This document shows positions 33,160 to 41,833 of a DNA stretch of 64,000 nucleotides, piece after piece. Made by a program: the position numbers and the translations under genes. The notes under the pieces were generated by a model. It was not told where the DNA came from and did not search any database. It worked only from the letters and a program-made list of their open reading frames with translations. Source of the DNA: Planococcus halotolerans. GTDB lineage: Bacteria; Bacillota; Bacilli; Bacillales_A; Planococcaceae. Numbering within the stretch: position 1 is the stretch's first letter; each line of letters starts with the position of its first letter. The stretch lies in NCBI RefSeq assembly GCF_003289955.1, contig NZ_QLZR01000003.1, positions 356,214-420,213 of the forward strand, written 5' to 3'.

Positions 33160-34392
33160 GTGAAATCAACAGAAACCATTTATCCGATTGAAAAAGTGCG
33201 GGCACAGTTTCCGGCGCTCGAGCGTACATATAAAGAAAGGCAAGCCGCTTATTTTGATGGTCCTGGAGGATCGCAGGTCGTGCTGCAGGCGATTACTGCG
33301 ATTGCCAGCTATATGCAAAGAGGCGGAGCAAATCTCCATGGCGCTTTTCCTTCAAGCTGGGAGACAGAACAGGTAATTTCAGAAGCACGTGAAGCTGTCG
33401 CTGATTTCCTGAATGTGCAGCCAAACGAAGTGGCTTTCGGGGCGAATATGACTACGTTGACCATTGCAATCGCCAATGCCCTTGGCAAGCAATTCAAAGA
33501 AGGAGACGAAATCGTGGTGACCGAGATGGACCACCGGGCAAACGTCGATCCCTGGTTGATGATGGCTGAAGACCGTGGACTGACAGTGCGCTGGATTCCC
33601 GTCGATAAAGAAAAGCTGACGCTGGATATGCAAAATATCGACACACTCATCAATGAAAAAACGAAATTAGTGGCGCTCGGCATGGCGTCAAATGCCATCG
33701 GCACCATCGTCGATCTTGGCCCTGCCGTCAAACGGGCGCGTGAAGTCGGCGCACTGGTCGCAGCTGACGCCGTGCATGCAGCGCCTCATATGCCAATGGA
33801 CCGTGAAGCGCAGGACATAGATATTCTGCTGTGCTCCGTCTATAAATTCTTTGGACCGCATATTGGAATCGCGGCTATCGGGGAAAATGTCTTCAAGGAT
33901 CTCGAACCTTATAAACTGACGACATCTCCGTCCTACTACCCGGATAAGCTGGAAACGGGTACACAGAACCATGAAGGGATTGCAGGCATCCGTCCAGCAA
34001 TTGAATTTTTTGCGTCACTGGGTGAAGGGGAGACGCGCCGCGAAAAGATTCTTTCCGGCTACCATGAAATTGAGAAATACGAAAACCGATTAGCTGCCCG
34101 TTTGCGTGAAGGCTTGGGCACACTGGAAAAGGTCACTCTTTGGCAAGCTGCGGACGATGTGCCGAAAACGCCGACAATCGCTTTTAAAGTGGCAGGCTAT
34201 GAACCTTCGGATGTCTGTGTATTTTTAGCGGAAGAACACAGCATCTTCACAGCTGCCGGCCATTTTTACGCTTCAACGCTGGGTGACGTGCTTGATGTCA
34301 ATAAAACCGGAGGCTGGGTGCGCGCAGGCCTTGCCCCGTATAATACTGAAGAAGAAGTGGAACGCTTCATCAGCGCGATCGCTTCTTTGTAA
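33160..34392 (+). CDS. Cysteine desulfurase-like class V aminotransferase
   Basis: 410-aa PLP enzyme. Lys229 (CSVYKFFGPHIG) is the Schiff-base lysine; DAVHAAPH includes the PLP-binding Asp and His. The start YFDGPGGSQV and long LDVNKTGGWVRAGL C-terminus fit the cysteine desulfurase-like group rather than SufS or NifS. No Fe-S assembly genes adjoin it, so its sulfur acceptor or true reaction is unknown. ATG at 33151 abuts GGGAG; GTG at 33160 with 9-nt spacing is preferred. Confidence 0.85.
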   Translation: MKSTETIYPIEKVRAQFPALERTYKERQAAYFDGPGGSQVVLQAITAIASYMQRGGANLHGAFPSSWETEQVISEAREAVADFLNVQPNEVAFGANMTTLTIAIANALGKQFKEGDEIVVTEMDHRANVDPWLMMAEDRGLTVRWIPVDKEKLTLDMQNIDTLINEKTKLVALGMASNAIGTIVDLGPAVKRAREVGALVAADAVHAAPHMPMDREAQDIDILLCSVYKFFGPHIGIAAIGENVFKDLEPYKLTTSPSYYPDKLETGTQNHEGIAGIRPAIEFFASLGEGETRREKILSGYHEIEKYENRLAARLREGLGTLEKVTLWQAADDVPKTPTIAFKVAGYEPSDVCVFLAEEHSIFTAAGHFYASTLGDVLDVNKTGGWVRAGLAPYNTEEEVERFISAIASL

Positions 34393-34411
34393 AAAAATTC
34401 ATCCCATTGTA

Positions 34412-34437
34412 AAAGGCTTCGCATCCGCGAAGCCTTT
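34412..34437. terminator. Bidirectional terminator
   Basis: AAAGGCTTCGC ATCC GCGAAGCCTTT between convergent genes. Confidence 0.85.
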
Positions 34438-34445
34438 GTTCGTTT

Positions 34446-35180
34446 TTATTTAATTTTCTTATGTGAGAATGGGCATTTCCCCTGAATCGGCTCACTGTCG
34501 TCGCCGATGAAGAATTGTTTCCACTCGTTATGTTCCGGATCACCGAAATGGCTGATGTCCGGATGTGTCGGCAGCTGGTCCCATTTCTCCACACGCTGGC
34601 GCACTTTTTCGCGGGACATGATGCCGCCTTTTTCAGTACCCGTCAAACCTTCAAATATACGGCGGGGCTGGAAACCGAGAACCATAGCATTACCGAGATC
34701 ACGGGTCTTGCGCCGTTTGTAGGCCGGAGCATTGCCGAAGATGAAAATCGGTTCGCCTTTGAAGACAAAATCCCATAAATAATGGTCAGGGTCTTTTGGT
34801 TTGTCGGCAGGCCATTCCGTTTCGTCCATATTGTGGAGGTATTGAAGAATAGCCCAGAATTCATCACGATATTGTTCCAGGCTGCCTTCCGTCCCAACAG
34901 GCTCCACAAAAACAAAAAGTCCATGGCGTTTATGTTTTGGATCATTGAACAGCGACAGGAATTCTTCGACTATAACCGGCAGGGATGACCAATCGTCCCT
35001 GCTTATGTATCCATATCTCAATTCGCCCTTCAATTCGCCGCTCATCCCGAAATAGCAGGGGAAAGTCTTGTCTGTAACCGTATTATGGAACGTCGCGTAT
35101 TCTTTCAGCAGCCATTCCGGTAAATCCCCGCGTGTTTCAAAATCCTCTTTCGTCAATAAAGCTTTATATGCTGTAACCAT
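34446..35180 (-). CDS. YqcI/YcgG family protein (GntA-like heme oxygenase family)
   Basis: 244 aa matching the YqcI/YcgG family in length and motifs: FPCYFGMSGELKGELRYGYI near residues 40-60, LFVFVEPVG, FGNAPAYKRRKTRDLGNAM and a C-terminal CPFSH. The family includes GntA, a heme-dependent guanidine/arginine N-hydroxylase of guanitoxin synthesis; Cys or His in the C-terminal CPFSH could be a heme contact (inference). No pathway partners are nearby, so the substrate here is open. ATG at 35180 has AGGAAATT upstream. Confidence 0.8.
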   Translation of the reverse strand: MVTAYKALLTKEDFETRGDLPEWLLKEYATFHNTVTDKTFPCYFGMSGELKGELRYGYISRDDWSSLPVIVEEFLSLFNDPKHKRHGLFVFVEPVGTEGSLEQYRDEFWAILQYLHNMDETEWPADKPKDPDHYLWDFVFKGEPIFIFGNAPAYKRRKTRDLGNAMVLGFQPRRIFEGLTGTEKGGIMSREKVRQRVEKWDQLPTHPDISHFGDPEHNEWKQFFIGDDSEPIQGKCPFSHKKIK

Positions 35181-35381
35181 CCAATTTCCTCCGATGCGTT
35201 TAATAGCCCTCTATTTTATTTCCTAATATCGGCAATTTTAAACTTCTTCATTTTAAGTCCTGAACGGAATAAAGTGATAGAGAGCGAATAAAATGGTACA
35301 CTCTATAGAGCGATGTTATTTCGAAGAAGAAATGCATACCTCCATTTTTCGCAAAGAGAAATGAATAAAAGGAGAATGAAA

Positions 35382-35837
35382 TTGACACAATATAAGTACA
35401 AGGAAGAAACGCCCCCGAATTACGATGAGTTGAAAAAATCTGCAAACCGCATGGCCAATTGGAAAGAACGTTTGGCTGCTGTTGAGGAATTGGGCAAATG
35501 GAAAACGGAACAGACAATTAGCATCCTGTCGAACCGTATGAAAAACGATCCAGTATACCAGGTTCAGGAAGCGGCTTATGAAATGCTGCAGAATTTCGGC
35601 GAGGATGTCGAAATGCCGGAACGCAATGAAAATGAGCTGATCAAAGACACAGACAAAGTTTTGGTCCGCATCAAGAAAAGTTTGCCTGCTGATCATAGCT
35701 ACGAAGACTTTAAAGCAAAACTGCAAAAAATGCGCAGCGATATCTACGATACGTATAAAGGCGCAAAAGGCGATGAGTTCGAAGCTTGGCTAGAAGCCCG
35801 GTGGAAAGCGGCACCAGTGAGAACAAGAAGAAAATAA
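35382..35837 (+). CDS. HEAT-repeat domain protein
   Basis: About 151 aa. One or two HEAT-like helices (NRMANWKERLAAVEELGKWK and DPVYQVQEAAYEMLQNFG) occupy residues 20-80; the C-terminal ~70 residues form a charged, helical KxYKGAKGDEFEAWLEARW domain ending in a basic tail. An adaptor or binding role is plausible. The frame runs upstream to 35313, but TTG at 35382 has AAAGGAG at 7 nt, whereas the internal ATG at 35376 is too close. Confidence 0.7.
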   Translation: MTQYKYKEETPPNYDELKKSANRMANWKERLAAVEELGKWKTEQTISILSNRMKNDPVYQVQEAAYEMLQNFGEDVEMPERNENELIKDTDKVLVRIKKSLPADHSYEDFKAKLQKMRSDIYDTYKGAKGDEFEAWLEARWKAAPVRTRRK

Positions 35838-35850
35838 TTTAGTTTCAAAT

Positions 35851-35890
35851 AAAAAAGACGGAGCGGGAATTTCCCTGCTCCGTCTTTTTT
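35851..35890. terminator. Bidirectional terminator
   Basis: AAAAAAGACGGAGC GGGAATTTCCCT GCTCCGTCTTTTTT between convergent genes. Confidence 0.9.
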
Positions 35891-35916
35891 GCATTTATTT
35901 TATAAGAAGTCTTCAA

Positions 35917-36501
35917 CTACATGTATTTCCGGATAATCGGCTTTAATCTGAATCCGAAAAGTCCGGCGAGTACAGCCAGGATCAAGTCTTTCGGAAGCGG
36001 GGGCACCATCCATGCCCAAGCCATCAGATAAGTGAATCCTTCCGGTGCAGCGAACCAAAATTTATAAGCCGCGTACATCCAGTTAGTGCCGAAAAGGTAA
36101 TTGATGGCCAACCCGACAAGGGCCGCTGCGACAAAACCTTTGCGCGTTGGAAATTTCTCAGCAATTAATCCGACGGCATAGGCAAGCAGGACGAAAGAGA
36201 CGATAAAGCCGAAAGTCGGTGAAATAATGGTGTCCATGCCGCCGGAGAATTTAGCGAAAACGGGCACACCGGCAAGCCCGATAAAGGCATAGACGACCAT
36301 TGAAGCTGCTCCCAATTTACTGCCGAGCAGGATTCCGGCCAGTATTGCGAAGAACGTCTGTAAAGTGATTGGCACACCGCCGATGATTAAAAATGAAGTC
36401 AGGTTGGCGCCGATTGCCATCAATGCCGAAAACATTGCAATATGTACCAGTTTTAAAGTTCGGGCATGATTCGATGATCTGGTTTTTGAGTATGTAGTCA
36501 T
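35917..36501 (-). CDS. bioY: Biotin transporter, BioY S-component
   Basis: 194-aa membrane S-component of an ECF biotin importer, with six transmembrane segments. Family patterns are GGVPITLQTFFAILAGILLG and the later GRxxxNYLFGTNWM-like stretch. It works alone or with a shared EcfAAT module encoded elsewhere. A promoter with a BirA-like operator lies directly upstream, so biotin-dependent repression is expected. GGAGG precedes ATG 36501. Confidence 0.93.
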   Translation of the reverse strand: MTTYSKTRSSNHARTLKLVHIAMFSALMAIGANLTSFLIIGGVPITLQTFFAILAGILLGSKLGAASMVVYAFIGLAGVPVFAKFSGGMDTIISPTFGFIVSFVLLAYAVGLIAEKFPTRKGFVAAALVGLAINYLFGTNWMYAAYKFWFAAPEGFTYLMAWAWMVPPLPKDLILAVLAGLFGFRLKPIIRKYM

Positions 36502-36530
36502 GTGGGACCTCCAATTTATAAGCTAATCAA

Positions 36531-36559
36531 AGTATAATAAATCCATATAAATGAGTCAA
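36531..36559 (-). promoter_or_regulatory. bioY promoter
   Basis: On the minus strand TTGACT (36559-36554), 17-bp spacer, TATACT (36536-36531). Confidence 0.75.
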
Positions 36560-36584
36560 CCTATTTTTATTTTAAGTTAACACA
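36554..36584. promoter_or_regulatory. Putative BirA operator
   Basis: On the minus strand TGTTAACT, a 14-15 bp AT-rich spacer, GGTTGACT. It resembles the spaced TGTTAAC/GTTAACA halves of Bacillales BirA sites and overlaps the -35 box of bioY; the right half is imperfect. Confidence 0.55.
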
Positions 36585-36679
36585 AAAGAAAGCAGCTCAT
36601 AAAGCCCCGGATGATTATTCCCTTTCTCTCAATCTTCATGTTAGAATATTCCATGTTTACTTGTGAAAGGAGTGTTGAA

Positions 36680-38275
36680 ATGGCGGAATGGTGGAAAAAG
36701 TCGACAGTCTATCAAATCTACCCAAGAAGTTTCATGGATTCAAACGGTGACGGCATCGGGGATATAAGGGGGATTATTCAGAAACTGGATTACCTGGAGG
36801 AGCTCGGTGTGGATATTATCTGGCTGTCACCGGTCTACGATTCACCCAACGATGACAATGGCTATGATATCCGTGATTACCAGAAAATCATGGATGATTT
36901 TGGCACGATGGAAGACTTCGAGGAATTGATTGGCCAAATGCACAAAAGAGGATTGAAACTGATGATGGACTTGGTCGTCAATCACACTTCGGATGAGCAT
37001 GAATGGTTCAGCAGCAAACCGGAATATTACATATGGCGCGATGAGCCGAATAATTGGCGTTCGTTTTTCAGCGGCTCTGCCTGGGAATACGATCAGCAGC
37101 GCGAGCAATACTTTCTTCATCTGTTTTCGAGGAAACAGCCCGATTTGAACTGGGAGAACCCGGAGATGCGTGAAGCGGTTTATGGGATGATGCGCTGGTG
37201 GCTGGATAAAGGAGTCGATGGTTTCCGTATGGATGTCATCAATTTGATTTCCAAGGACCAGGATTTTCCGGACGGACCGGATGGCGACGGCGGAGCATTT
37301 TATATGAATGGCCCGAAAGTGCACGATTACCTTCAGGAAATGAACAGGGAAGTATTATCAAAATACGATATTGTGACGGTCGGTGAAATGCCTGGTGCAA
37401 CCATTTCGGATGCCATCAAATACACCGATGAAGAGCGCAAAGAAGTGAATATGATTTTCACGTTCGAGCATATGGGGCTTGACCAGGCAAGCGGAGAAAA
37501 ATGGGATTTGAAGCCGCTTCAGCTGACAGATTTGAAATACAACCTCGAGCACTGGCAGCATGCCTTGCATAATTCGGGATGGAACAGCCTTTACTGGAAT
37601 AATCATGACCAGCCAAGAATCGTGTCGCGGTTCGGCAATGACGGGGAATACCGTGTCGAGTCAGCGAAAATGCTGGCGGCCTGCCTTCATTTCATGCAAG
37701 GAACGCCTTATATCTATCAAGGCGAAGAAATTGGCATGACAAATGTCCGTTTTGATTCGATTGAAGAATATAAGGATATTGAAACACTGAATATGTATAA
37801 GGAAAAAAGAAGTCTTGGCGTACCGCACGAGAAAATCATGCATTCGATATATGCCAAAGGCCGGGACAATGCCCGCACACCGATGCAATGGAATGCGGAA
37901 GTGCATGGAGGTTTTACAATAGGGACTCCCTGGATCGCTTCAAATCCGAATCATTCAACCATCAATACATTGGATAGAGACGACAGCGGATCCATTTATC
38001 AATTCTATAAAAAATTGGTTGAATTACGTAAAAAGATGGACATCATCACGCACGGCAATTTTACTTTGCTCCACCGTGAGGATGAAAATGTTTTCGCCTA
38101 TACCCGCGAAGTTCCCGGAGAACAGTTGACAGTCTACTGCAATTTTTCAGAACAGCAGCTTGAGTTCCCGAGACCGCAGGGAGAGCTTTTAATCCATAAC
38201 TATGAGAAGCCCGAAAGCATGGGGAAAATAATTTTACGTCCTTACGAAACAATTGTGTTCCATAAAAAAATCTAG
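36680..38275 (+). CDS. GH13 oligo-1,6-glucosidase / glucan 1,6-alpha-glucosidase
   Basis: 531-aa cytosolic glycosidase. Catalytic residues are Asp185 (GFRMDVIN), Glu236 (TVGEMPG) and Asp310 (NNHDQPR); a Ca-loop DSNGDGIGD is at 20-28. The Val following Asp185 (DVIN) is the residue associated with alpha-1,6 specificity in this family, and the FTFEHMGLD segment is DexB-like. So isomaltose-type oligosaccharides are likely substrates. The frame starts at 36611, but ATG at 36680 has AAAGGAG. First gene of the alpha-glucoside locus. Confidence 0.9.
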   Translation: MAEWWKKSTVYQIYPRSFMDSNGDGIGDIRGIIQKLDYLEELGVDIIWLSPVYDSPNDDNGYDIRDYQKIMDDFGTMEDFEELIGQMHKRGLKLMMDLVVNHTSDEHEWFSSKPEYYIWRDEPNNWRSFFSGSAWEYDQQREQYFLHLFSRKQPDLNWENPEMREAVYGMMRWWLDKGVDGFRMDVINLISKDQDFPDGPDGDGGAFYMNGPKVHDYLQEMNREVLSKYDIVTVGEMPGATISDAIKYTDEERKEVNMIFTFEHMGLDQASGEKWDLKPLQLTDLKYNLEHWQHALHNSGWNSLYWNNHDQPRIVSRFGNDGEYRVESAKMLAACLHFMQGTPYIYQGEEIGMTNVRFDSIEEYKDIETLNMYKEKRSLGVPHEKIMHSIYAKGRDNARTPMQWNAEVHGGFTIGTPWIASNPNHSTINTLDRDDSGSIYQFYKKLVELRKKMDIITHGNFTLLHREDENVFAYTREVPGEQLTVYCNFSEQQLEFPRPQGELLIHNYEKPESMGKIILRPYETIVFHKKI

Positions 38276-38333
38276 AAATCGAAAAATTTTAAGTTATGAT
38301 AAGAGTACTTCACATAACAGGAGGGGGAACTCG

Positions 38334-39209
38334 ATGGTGAATGTAATGGGTGTAGATATAGGGGGAACGAAAATTCGCCTGGGCATAATTGATGCCGCCG
38401 GCAAGATTCTATATGACGAAAAAATACCGACTCAATTTCCGCTGTATCCTTATCTTGAGGAAAATGTCCTTCGTATTCTAGGGGATTATCCGGAAGTGGC
38501 AGCTGTCGGAATCGGCACACATGGTTTTGTCGATCCGAAAGAAGGTCGCATCTTCTTTTCCACAGATGCCTTGCCGGGATGGAGCGGCACGAAAGTGAAA
38601 GAACAATTGGAAGCGGCCGCCGGCATACGTGTGGAAGTTGAAAATGACGCCAATTGCGCGGCGCTGGCAGAAGCGAAATTCGGAGCAGCCAAAGGGCTGG
38701 ACCGTGTTGTGTGCCTGACGCTTGGCACGGGGCTTGGCGGAGGCATCATCTGGGACGGTAAATTATTGAGCGGCGGTCCACACGGCGGCGCAGCAGAACT
38801 CGGGCATATCACTTTATATCCGGGCGGGGCTGATTGCGCGTGCGGACGCAAAGGATGCTATGAACAATATGTTTCCGGTACAGGAATCCAGCGCCGTATT
38901 CGAGAAGCGGGTCTGGACATCACTCCTCTCGAAATGTTCCAACAAGCAGCAACAGACGAACATTCCCAGCAATTATTGGAAGCGTTCACATATGACCTGG
39001 CAATCGTCATCAGTTCGCTGCAGGCGGTCTTTGATATGGACTCAGTTGTCATCGGTGGCGGAGTATCGGAATCAGCGGAATACTGGTGGCCGCAATTGCT
39101 GAGCCAGCTCAAACCATTGCTGCTCAATCCATTGGATATTCAAACAGCGAAATTCGGCAATGATGCCGGAGTATTAGGCGCTGCATTACTCGTATTGGAA
39201 GGAAAGTGA
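38334..39209 (+). CDS. ROK-family sugar kinase (probable glucokinase)
   Basis: About 291 aa. ATP motif GVDIGGTKIRLGI at residues 5-17, a central END region, and the zinc-binding CACGRKGCYE motif of ROK kinases. It would phosphorylate glucose released by the flanking glucosidases, feeding Pgi encoded further on. Upstream in-frame codons reach into the preceding gene, but ATG at 38334 has AGGAGGGGG at 6 nt. The next gene starts 4 bp after it. Confidence 0.9.
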   Translation: MVNVMGVDIGGTKIRLGIIDAAGKILYDEKIPTQFPLYPYLEENVLRILGDYPEVAAVGIGTHGFVDPKEGRIFFSTDALPGWSGTKVKEQLEAAAGIRVEVENDANCAALAEAKFGAAKGLDRVVCLTLGTGLGGGIIWDGKLLSGGPHGGAAELGHITLYPGGADCACGRKGCYEQYVSGTGIQRRIREAGLDITPLEMFQQAATDEHSQQLLEAFTYDLAIVISSLQAVFDMDSVVIGGGVSESAEYWWPQLLSQLKPLLLNPLDIQTAKFGNDAGVLGAALLVLEGK

Positions 39210-39213
39210 AATC

Positions 39214-40287
39214 GTGGCAAAATTACTTATGGAACAATTGACTAAGACTTTCGACAATAAAGCGATGGCGGTGGAGAATTTCAACCTCACTGTTGAAGAC
39301 GAGGAATTTATCGTATTCGTCGGACCTTCAGGATGCGGGAAATCCACCACGCTTCGAATGATAGCAGGACTGGAAGATATTTCGTCAGGTACCTTTTCAA
39401 TCGATGGGAAAAAGATGAATGAAGTGGAACCGAAAGACCGCGATATCGCAATGGTATTCCAGAATTATGCTTTGTATCCGCATATGACGGTATACGAAAA
39501 TATGGCATTCAGCCTGAAACTGAAAGGAATGCCGAAAGCGGAGATTAAGGAACGGGTCAGAAATGCGGCGGAGATACTCGGATTGATGGACTACCTGAAC
39601 AGGAAGCCGAAAGCTTTGTCCGGTGGACAGCGTCAGCGTGTGGCACTTGGACGTGCGATTGTCCGTGACGCTAAACTGTTTTTGATGGATGAACCGCTGT
39701 CGAATCTCGATTCGAAATTGCGTGTACAGATGCGGACGGAAATTTCGAAACTTCACCAGCGTTTAAAAACTACAACAATTTATGTAACACATGATCAGAC
39801 AGAGGCAATGACGATGGCGACACGGATTGTCATAATGAAAGACGGCGTGATTCAGCAGGTGGGAACTCCGAAAGAAGTTTATGATCAACCCGATAACGTA
39901 TTCGTAGCGGGGTTCATCGGTTCACCAGCCATGAATTTCTTCAATGGCCGCATAGAAGGAAATTATTTTGTTATGGGCCAGACGAAACTTCTTATCCCTG
40001 ATTCTGCCTTGCCTGAAGGTTTGGACAATCAGGAAGTAATCATCGGCTTGCGTCCGGAGCATATTACCCATAAACCGGAAAAAGACCAATCAACTGTTGA
40101 AGTGAATTTAGATGTAGTGGAATTGATGGGTTCTGAATATATGGTTTATGCGACACTCGAAGGCCACTCCTTTGTCGGACGTGTAGATGCCAACCTCAAT
40201 CTGTCAGCCGGCACTGTTTTTCCGATGGCTTTTGAAATGGATAAAGCACGCTTTTTCGATCCTACAACAGAAAAAAGAATAAAATAA
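39214..40287 (+). CDS. Carbohydrate ABC importer ATP-binding protein (MsmX/MalK/UgpC type)
   Basis: 357 aa with a full NBD: Walker A GPSGCGKST at 37-45, Q-loop FQNYALYPHMTVYENM, signature LSGGQRQRVALGRAIV near 134, Walker B FLMDEPLSNLD and H-loop VTHDQ. The C-terminal ~110 residues are the OB-fold regulatory domain of MalK/UgpC proteins. GTG at 39214 follows GGAAAG. It energises the MalE/F/G-like importer encoded next and, as for MsmX, may serve other importers too. Confidence 0.93.
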   Translation: MAKLLMEQLTKTFDNKAMAVENFNLTVEDEEFIVFVGPSGCGKSTTLRMIAGLEDISSGTFSIDGKKMNEVEPKDRDIAMVFQNYALYPHMTVYENMAFSLKLKGMPKAEIKERVRNAAEILGLMDYLNRKPKALSGGQRQRVALGRAIVRDAKLFLMDEPLSNLDSKLRVQMRTEISKLHQRLKTTTIYVTHDQTEAMTMATRIVIMKDGVIQQVGTPKEVYDQPDNVFVAGFIGSPAMNFFNGRIEGNYFVMGQTKLLIPDSALPEGLDNQEVIIGLRPEHITHKPEKDQSTVEVNLDVVELMGSEYMVYATLEGHSFVGRVDANLNLSAGTVFPMAFEMDKARFFDPTTEKRIK

Positions 40288-40303
40288 AATTTTTTTATAG
40301 TTA

Positions 40304-40332
40304 TTGTGCAAACGTTTTCACTGTGATACGAT
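40304..40332 (+). promoter_or_regulatory. Probable promoter of the sugar-binding protein gene
   Basis: TTGTGC (40304-40309), 17-bp spacer, TACGAT (40327-40332), overlapping operator box 1. Confidence 0.5.
40307..40320 (+). promoter_or_regulatory. cre/LacI-type operator box 1
   Basis: TGCAAACGTTTTCA, 13 of 14 matches to the cre consensus and also close to a MalR-type palindrome; within the promoter. Confidence 0.6.
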
Positions 40333-40348
40333 ACAAATAATTGGAAGT

Positions 40349-40362
40349 TGGAAACGCTTTCT
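40349..40362 (+). promoter_or_regulatory. cre-like box 2
   Basis: TGGAAACGCTTTCT, 13 of 14 matches to the cre consensus, in the leader just after the probable transcription start. Confidence 0.55.
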
Positions 40363-40394
40363 TAAAAAAGTTTCCGTTTTTATTTTCGTCATTG

Positions 40395-40408
40395 TGCAAA
40401 CGATTGCA
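40395..40408 (+). promoter_or_regulatory. LacI-type operator box 3
   Basis: TGCAAACGATTGCA within GTGCAA-ACGA-TTGCAC, sharing TTGTGCAAACG with box 1. It lies 26 bp before the binding-protein start and is the best candidate site for the LacI regulator encoded at 43.5 kb. Confidence 0.6.
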
Positions 40409-40433
40409 CGAAACTCAAAGGGGGATTATAAAC

Positions 40434-41735
40434 ATGAAAGAGTTTAAGTTCAAAAAAGAATTGCTCGCGTCATTACTGGTTACAACGAGTTTGCTGGCTG
40501 CTTGCGGCAACGGCGGAGATGAAGAAGGTTCTGCCGCTGAAGGCGATAAAGTAACAGTGGATATTTTCCAATTCAAAGTGGAATTCAAGGAACAATTTGA
40601 AAATGTCGTGGCAATGTATGAAAAAGAAAACCCGGATGTAAATATTGAAATCACAACAGTAGGCGGCGGAGAAGATTATGGCGCGGCATTACGTTCTAAA
40701 TTCGCTTCAGGCAACGAGCCGGCAATCTTCAATATCGGCGGTCCACAAGATGTAGCTGACTGGAAAGACAGCCTGGCTCCTTTGTCAGACACAGCTGCTG
40801 CAGAAGCCGCGCTTGACGGAACACTGGAAGGCGTTACGGTCGATTCGGAAGTTCTGGGTTTGCCTTATAACCAGGAAGGTTACGGATTCATCTACAACAT
40901 TCGCCTATTTGAAGAAGCTGGAATCGATCCAGCATCGATCACAGACTTCGCAAGCCTGGAAGAAGCCGTGAAAACGTTGGATTCGAAAAAAGAAGAACTT
41001 GAAATCGAGTCGGTATTCGCTTTGCCGGGTAAAGAAAAATGGGTAACCGGATTGCATTTATCGAATACGTTCATCGCTCCGGAATTTGACCATAATGTTC
41101 TGGATGCATACGATTCGAAAACTATTGACTTCACGTATTCAGATGCATTCAAGAAAATCCTTGATCTTCAAAACGAATATTCGAAACAGCCGACAGTCAG
41201 CCTTGATTACTCGCAGCAGGTTGAAGAATTGTTTTCATTGGAACGCGTAGCTATGATCCAGCAAGGGAACTGGGCTTACGGTTCAATCGCTGGAATCGAT
41301 CCTGAATTTGCCGATAATGGCATCGGCATGCTGCCGATACCGGTTGAAGGCTACGAAGAAGGCGGCCTTCCTGTAGGAGTGCCGATGTACTGGGCAGTAA
41401 ACAAAAATCTTGATGAAGAAGTGGTTGAAGCTTCAAAAGAATTCATGGATTGGCTCTACACTTCAGAAGCTGGTAAAACAGCTGTAGTGGAAGATTTTAA
41501 ATTCATCCCTGCCTACGAAGGCTATGACACTTCGAAAATTTCAGATCCTTTATCAAAAGCGGTTTATGATGCTTCAGAAGCTGGCGAAACAATCGGATGG
41601 GTATTCATGGGATATCCGACTGGATGGGGCGAAGATGAACTTGGTTCGAATATCCAGAAATACTTGAGCGAAGAAGCGACTTGGGAAGAAGTTGTCGATT
41701 CGGCTAAAGCCGCTTGGGAATCAAGCAGACAATAA
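40434..41735 (+). CDS. Sugar ABC importer solute-binding lipoprotein (MalE/MsmE-like)
   Basis: 433-aa family 1 extracellular solute-binding protein, anchored by a lipobox LAAC (signal MKEFKFKKELLASLL). Typical features are a VTVDIFQF start, FxxxNPDVNIEI and many acidic residues on the surface. The substrate is probably an alpha-glucoside such as maltose, isomaltose or trehalose-type oligosaccharides, judged from the neighbouring GH13 enzymes. The frame extends to 40341, but ATG at 40434 has AAAGGGGG. A hairpin follows, as often seen after binding-protein genes. Confidence 0.92.
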   Translation: MKEFKFKKELLASLLVTTSLLAACGNGGDEEGSAAEGDKVTVDIFQFKVEFKEQFENVVAMYEKENPDVNIEITTVGGGEDYGAALRSKFASGNEPAIFNIGGPQDVADWKDSLAPLSDTAAAEAALDGTLEGVTVDSEVLGLPYNQEGYGFIYNIRLFEEAGIDPASITDFASLEEAVKTLDSKKEELEIESVFALPGKEKWVTGLHLSNTFIAPEFDHNVLDAYDSKTIDFTYSDAFKKILDLQNEYSKQPTVSLDYSQQVEELFSLERVAMIQQGNWAYGSIAGIDPEFADNGIGMLPIPVEGYEEGGLPVGVPMYWAVNKNLDEEVVEASKEFMDWLYTSEAGKTAVVEDFKFIPAYEGYDTSKISDPLSKAVYDASEAGETIGWVFMGYPTGWGEDELGSNIQKYLSEEATWEEVVDSAKAAWESSRQ

Positions 41736-41764
41736 AACAGTGAAATAAATAAGCTGGAGACAAG

Positions 41765-41793
41765 AACAAAGCAGCCTCTGTGCTGCTTTGTTT
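41765..41793 (+). terminator. Intra-operon hairpin after the binding-protein gene
   Basis: AACAAAGCAGC CTCTGTG CTGCTTTGTT plus a T-rich tail. It likely reduces read-through into the permease genes or stabilises the upstream mRNA. Confidence 0.75.
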
Positions 41794-41833
41794 TGTCTTT
41801 CCGCTTCTATTGCAGAAAGGAAGGGCTTAGATT

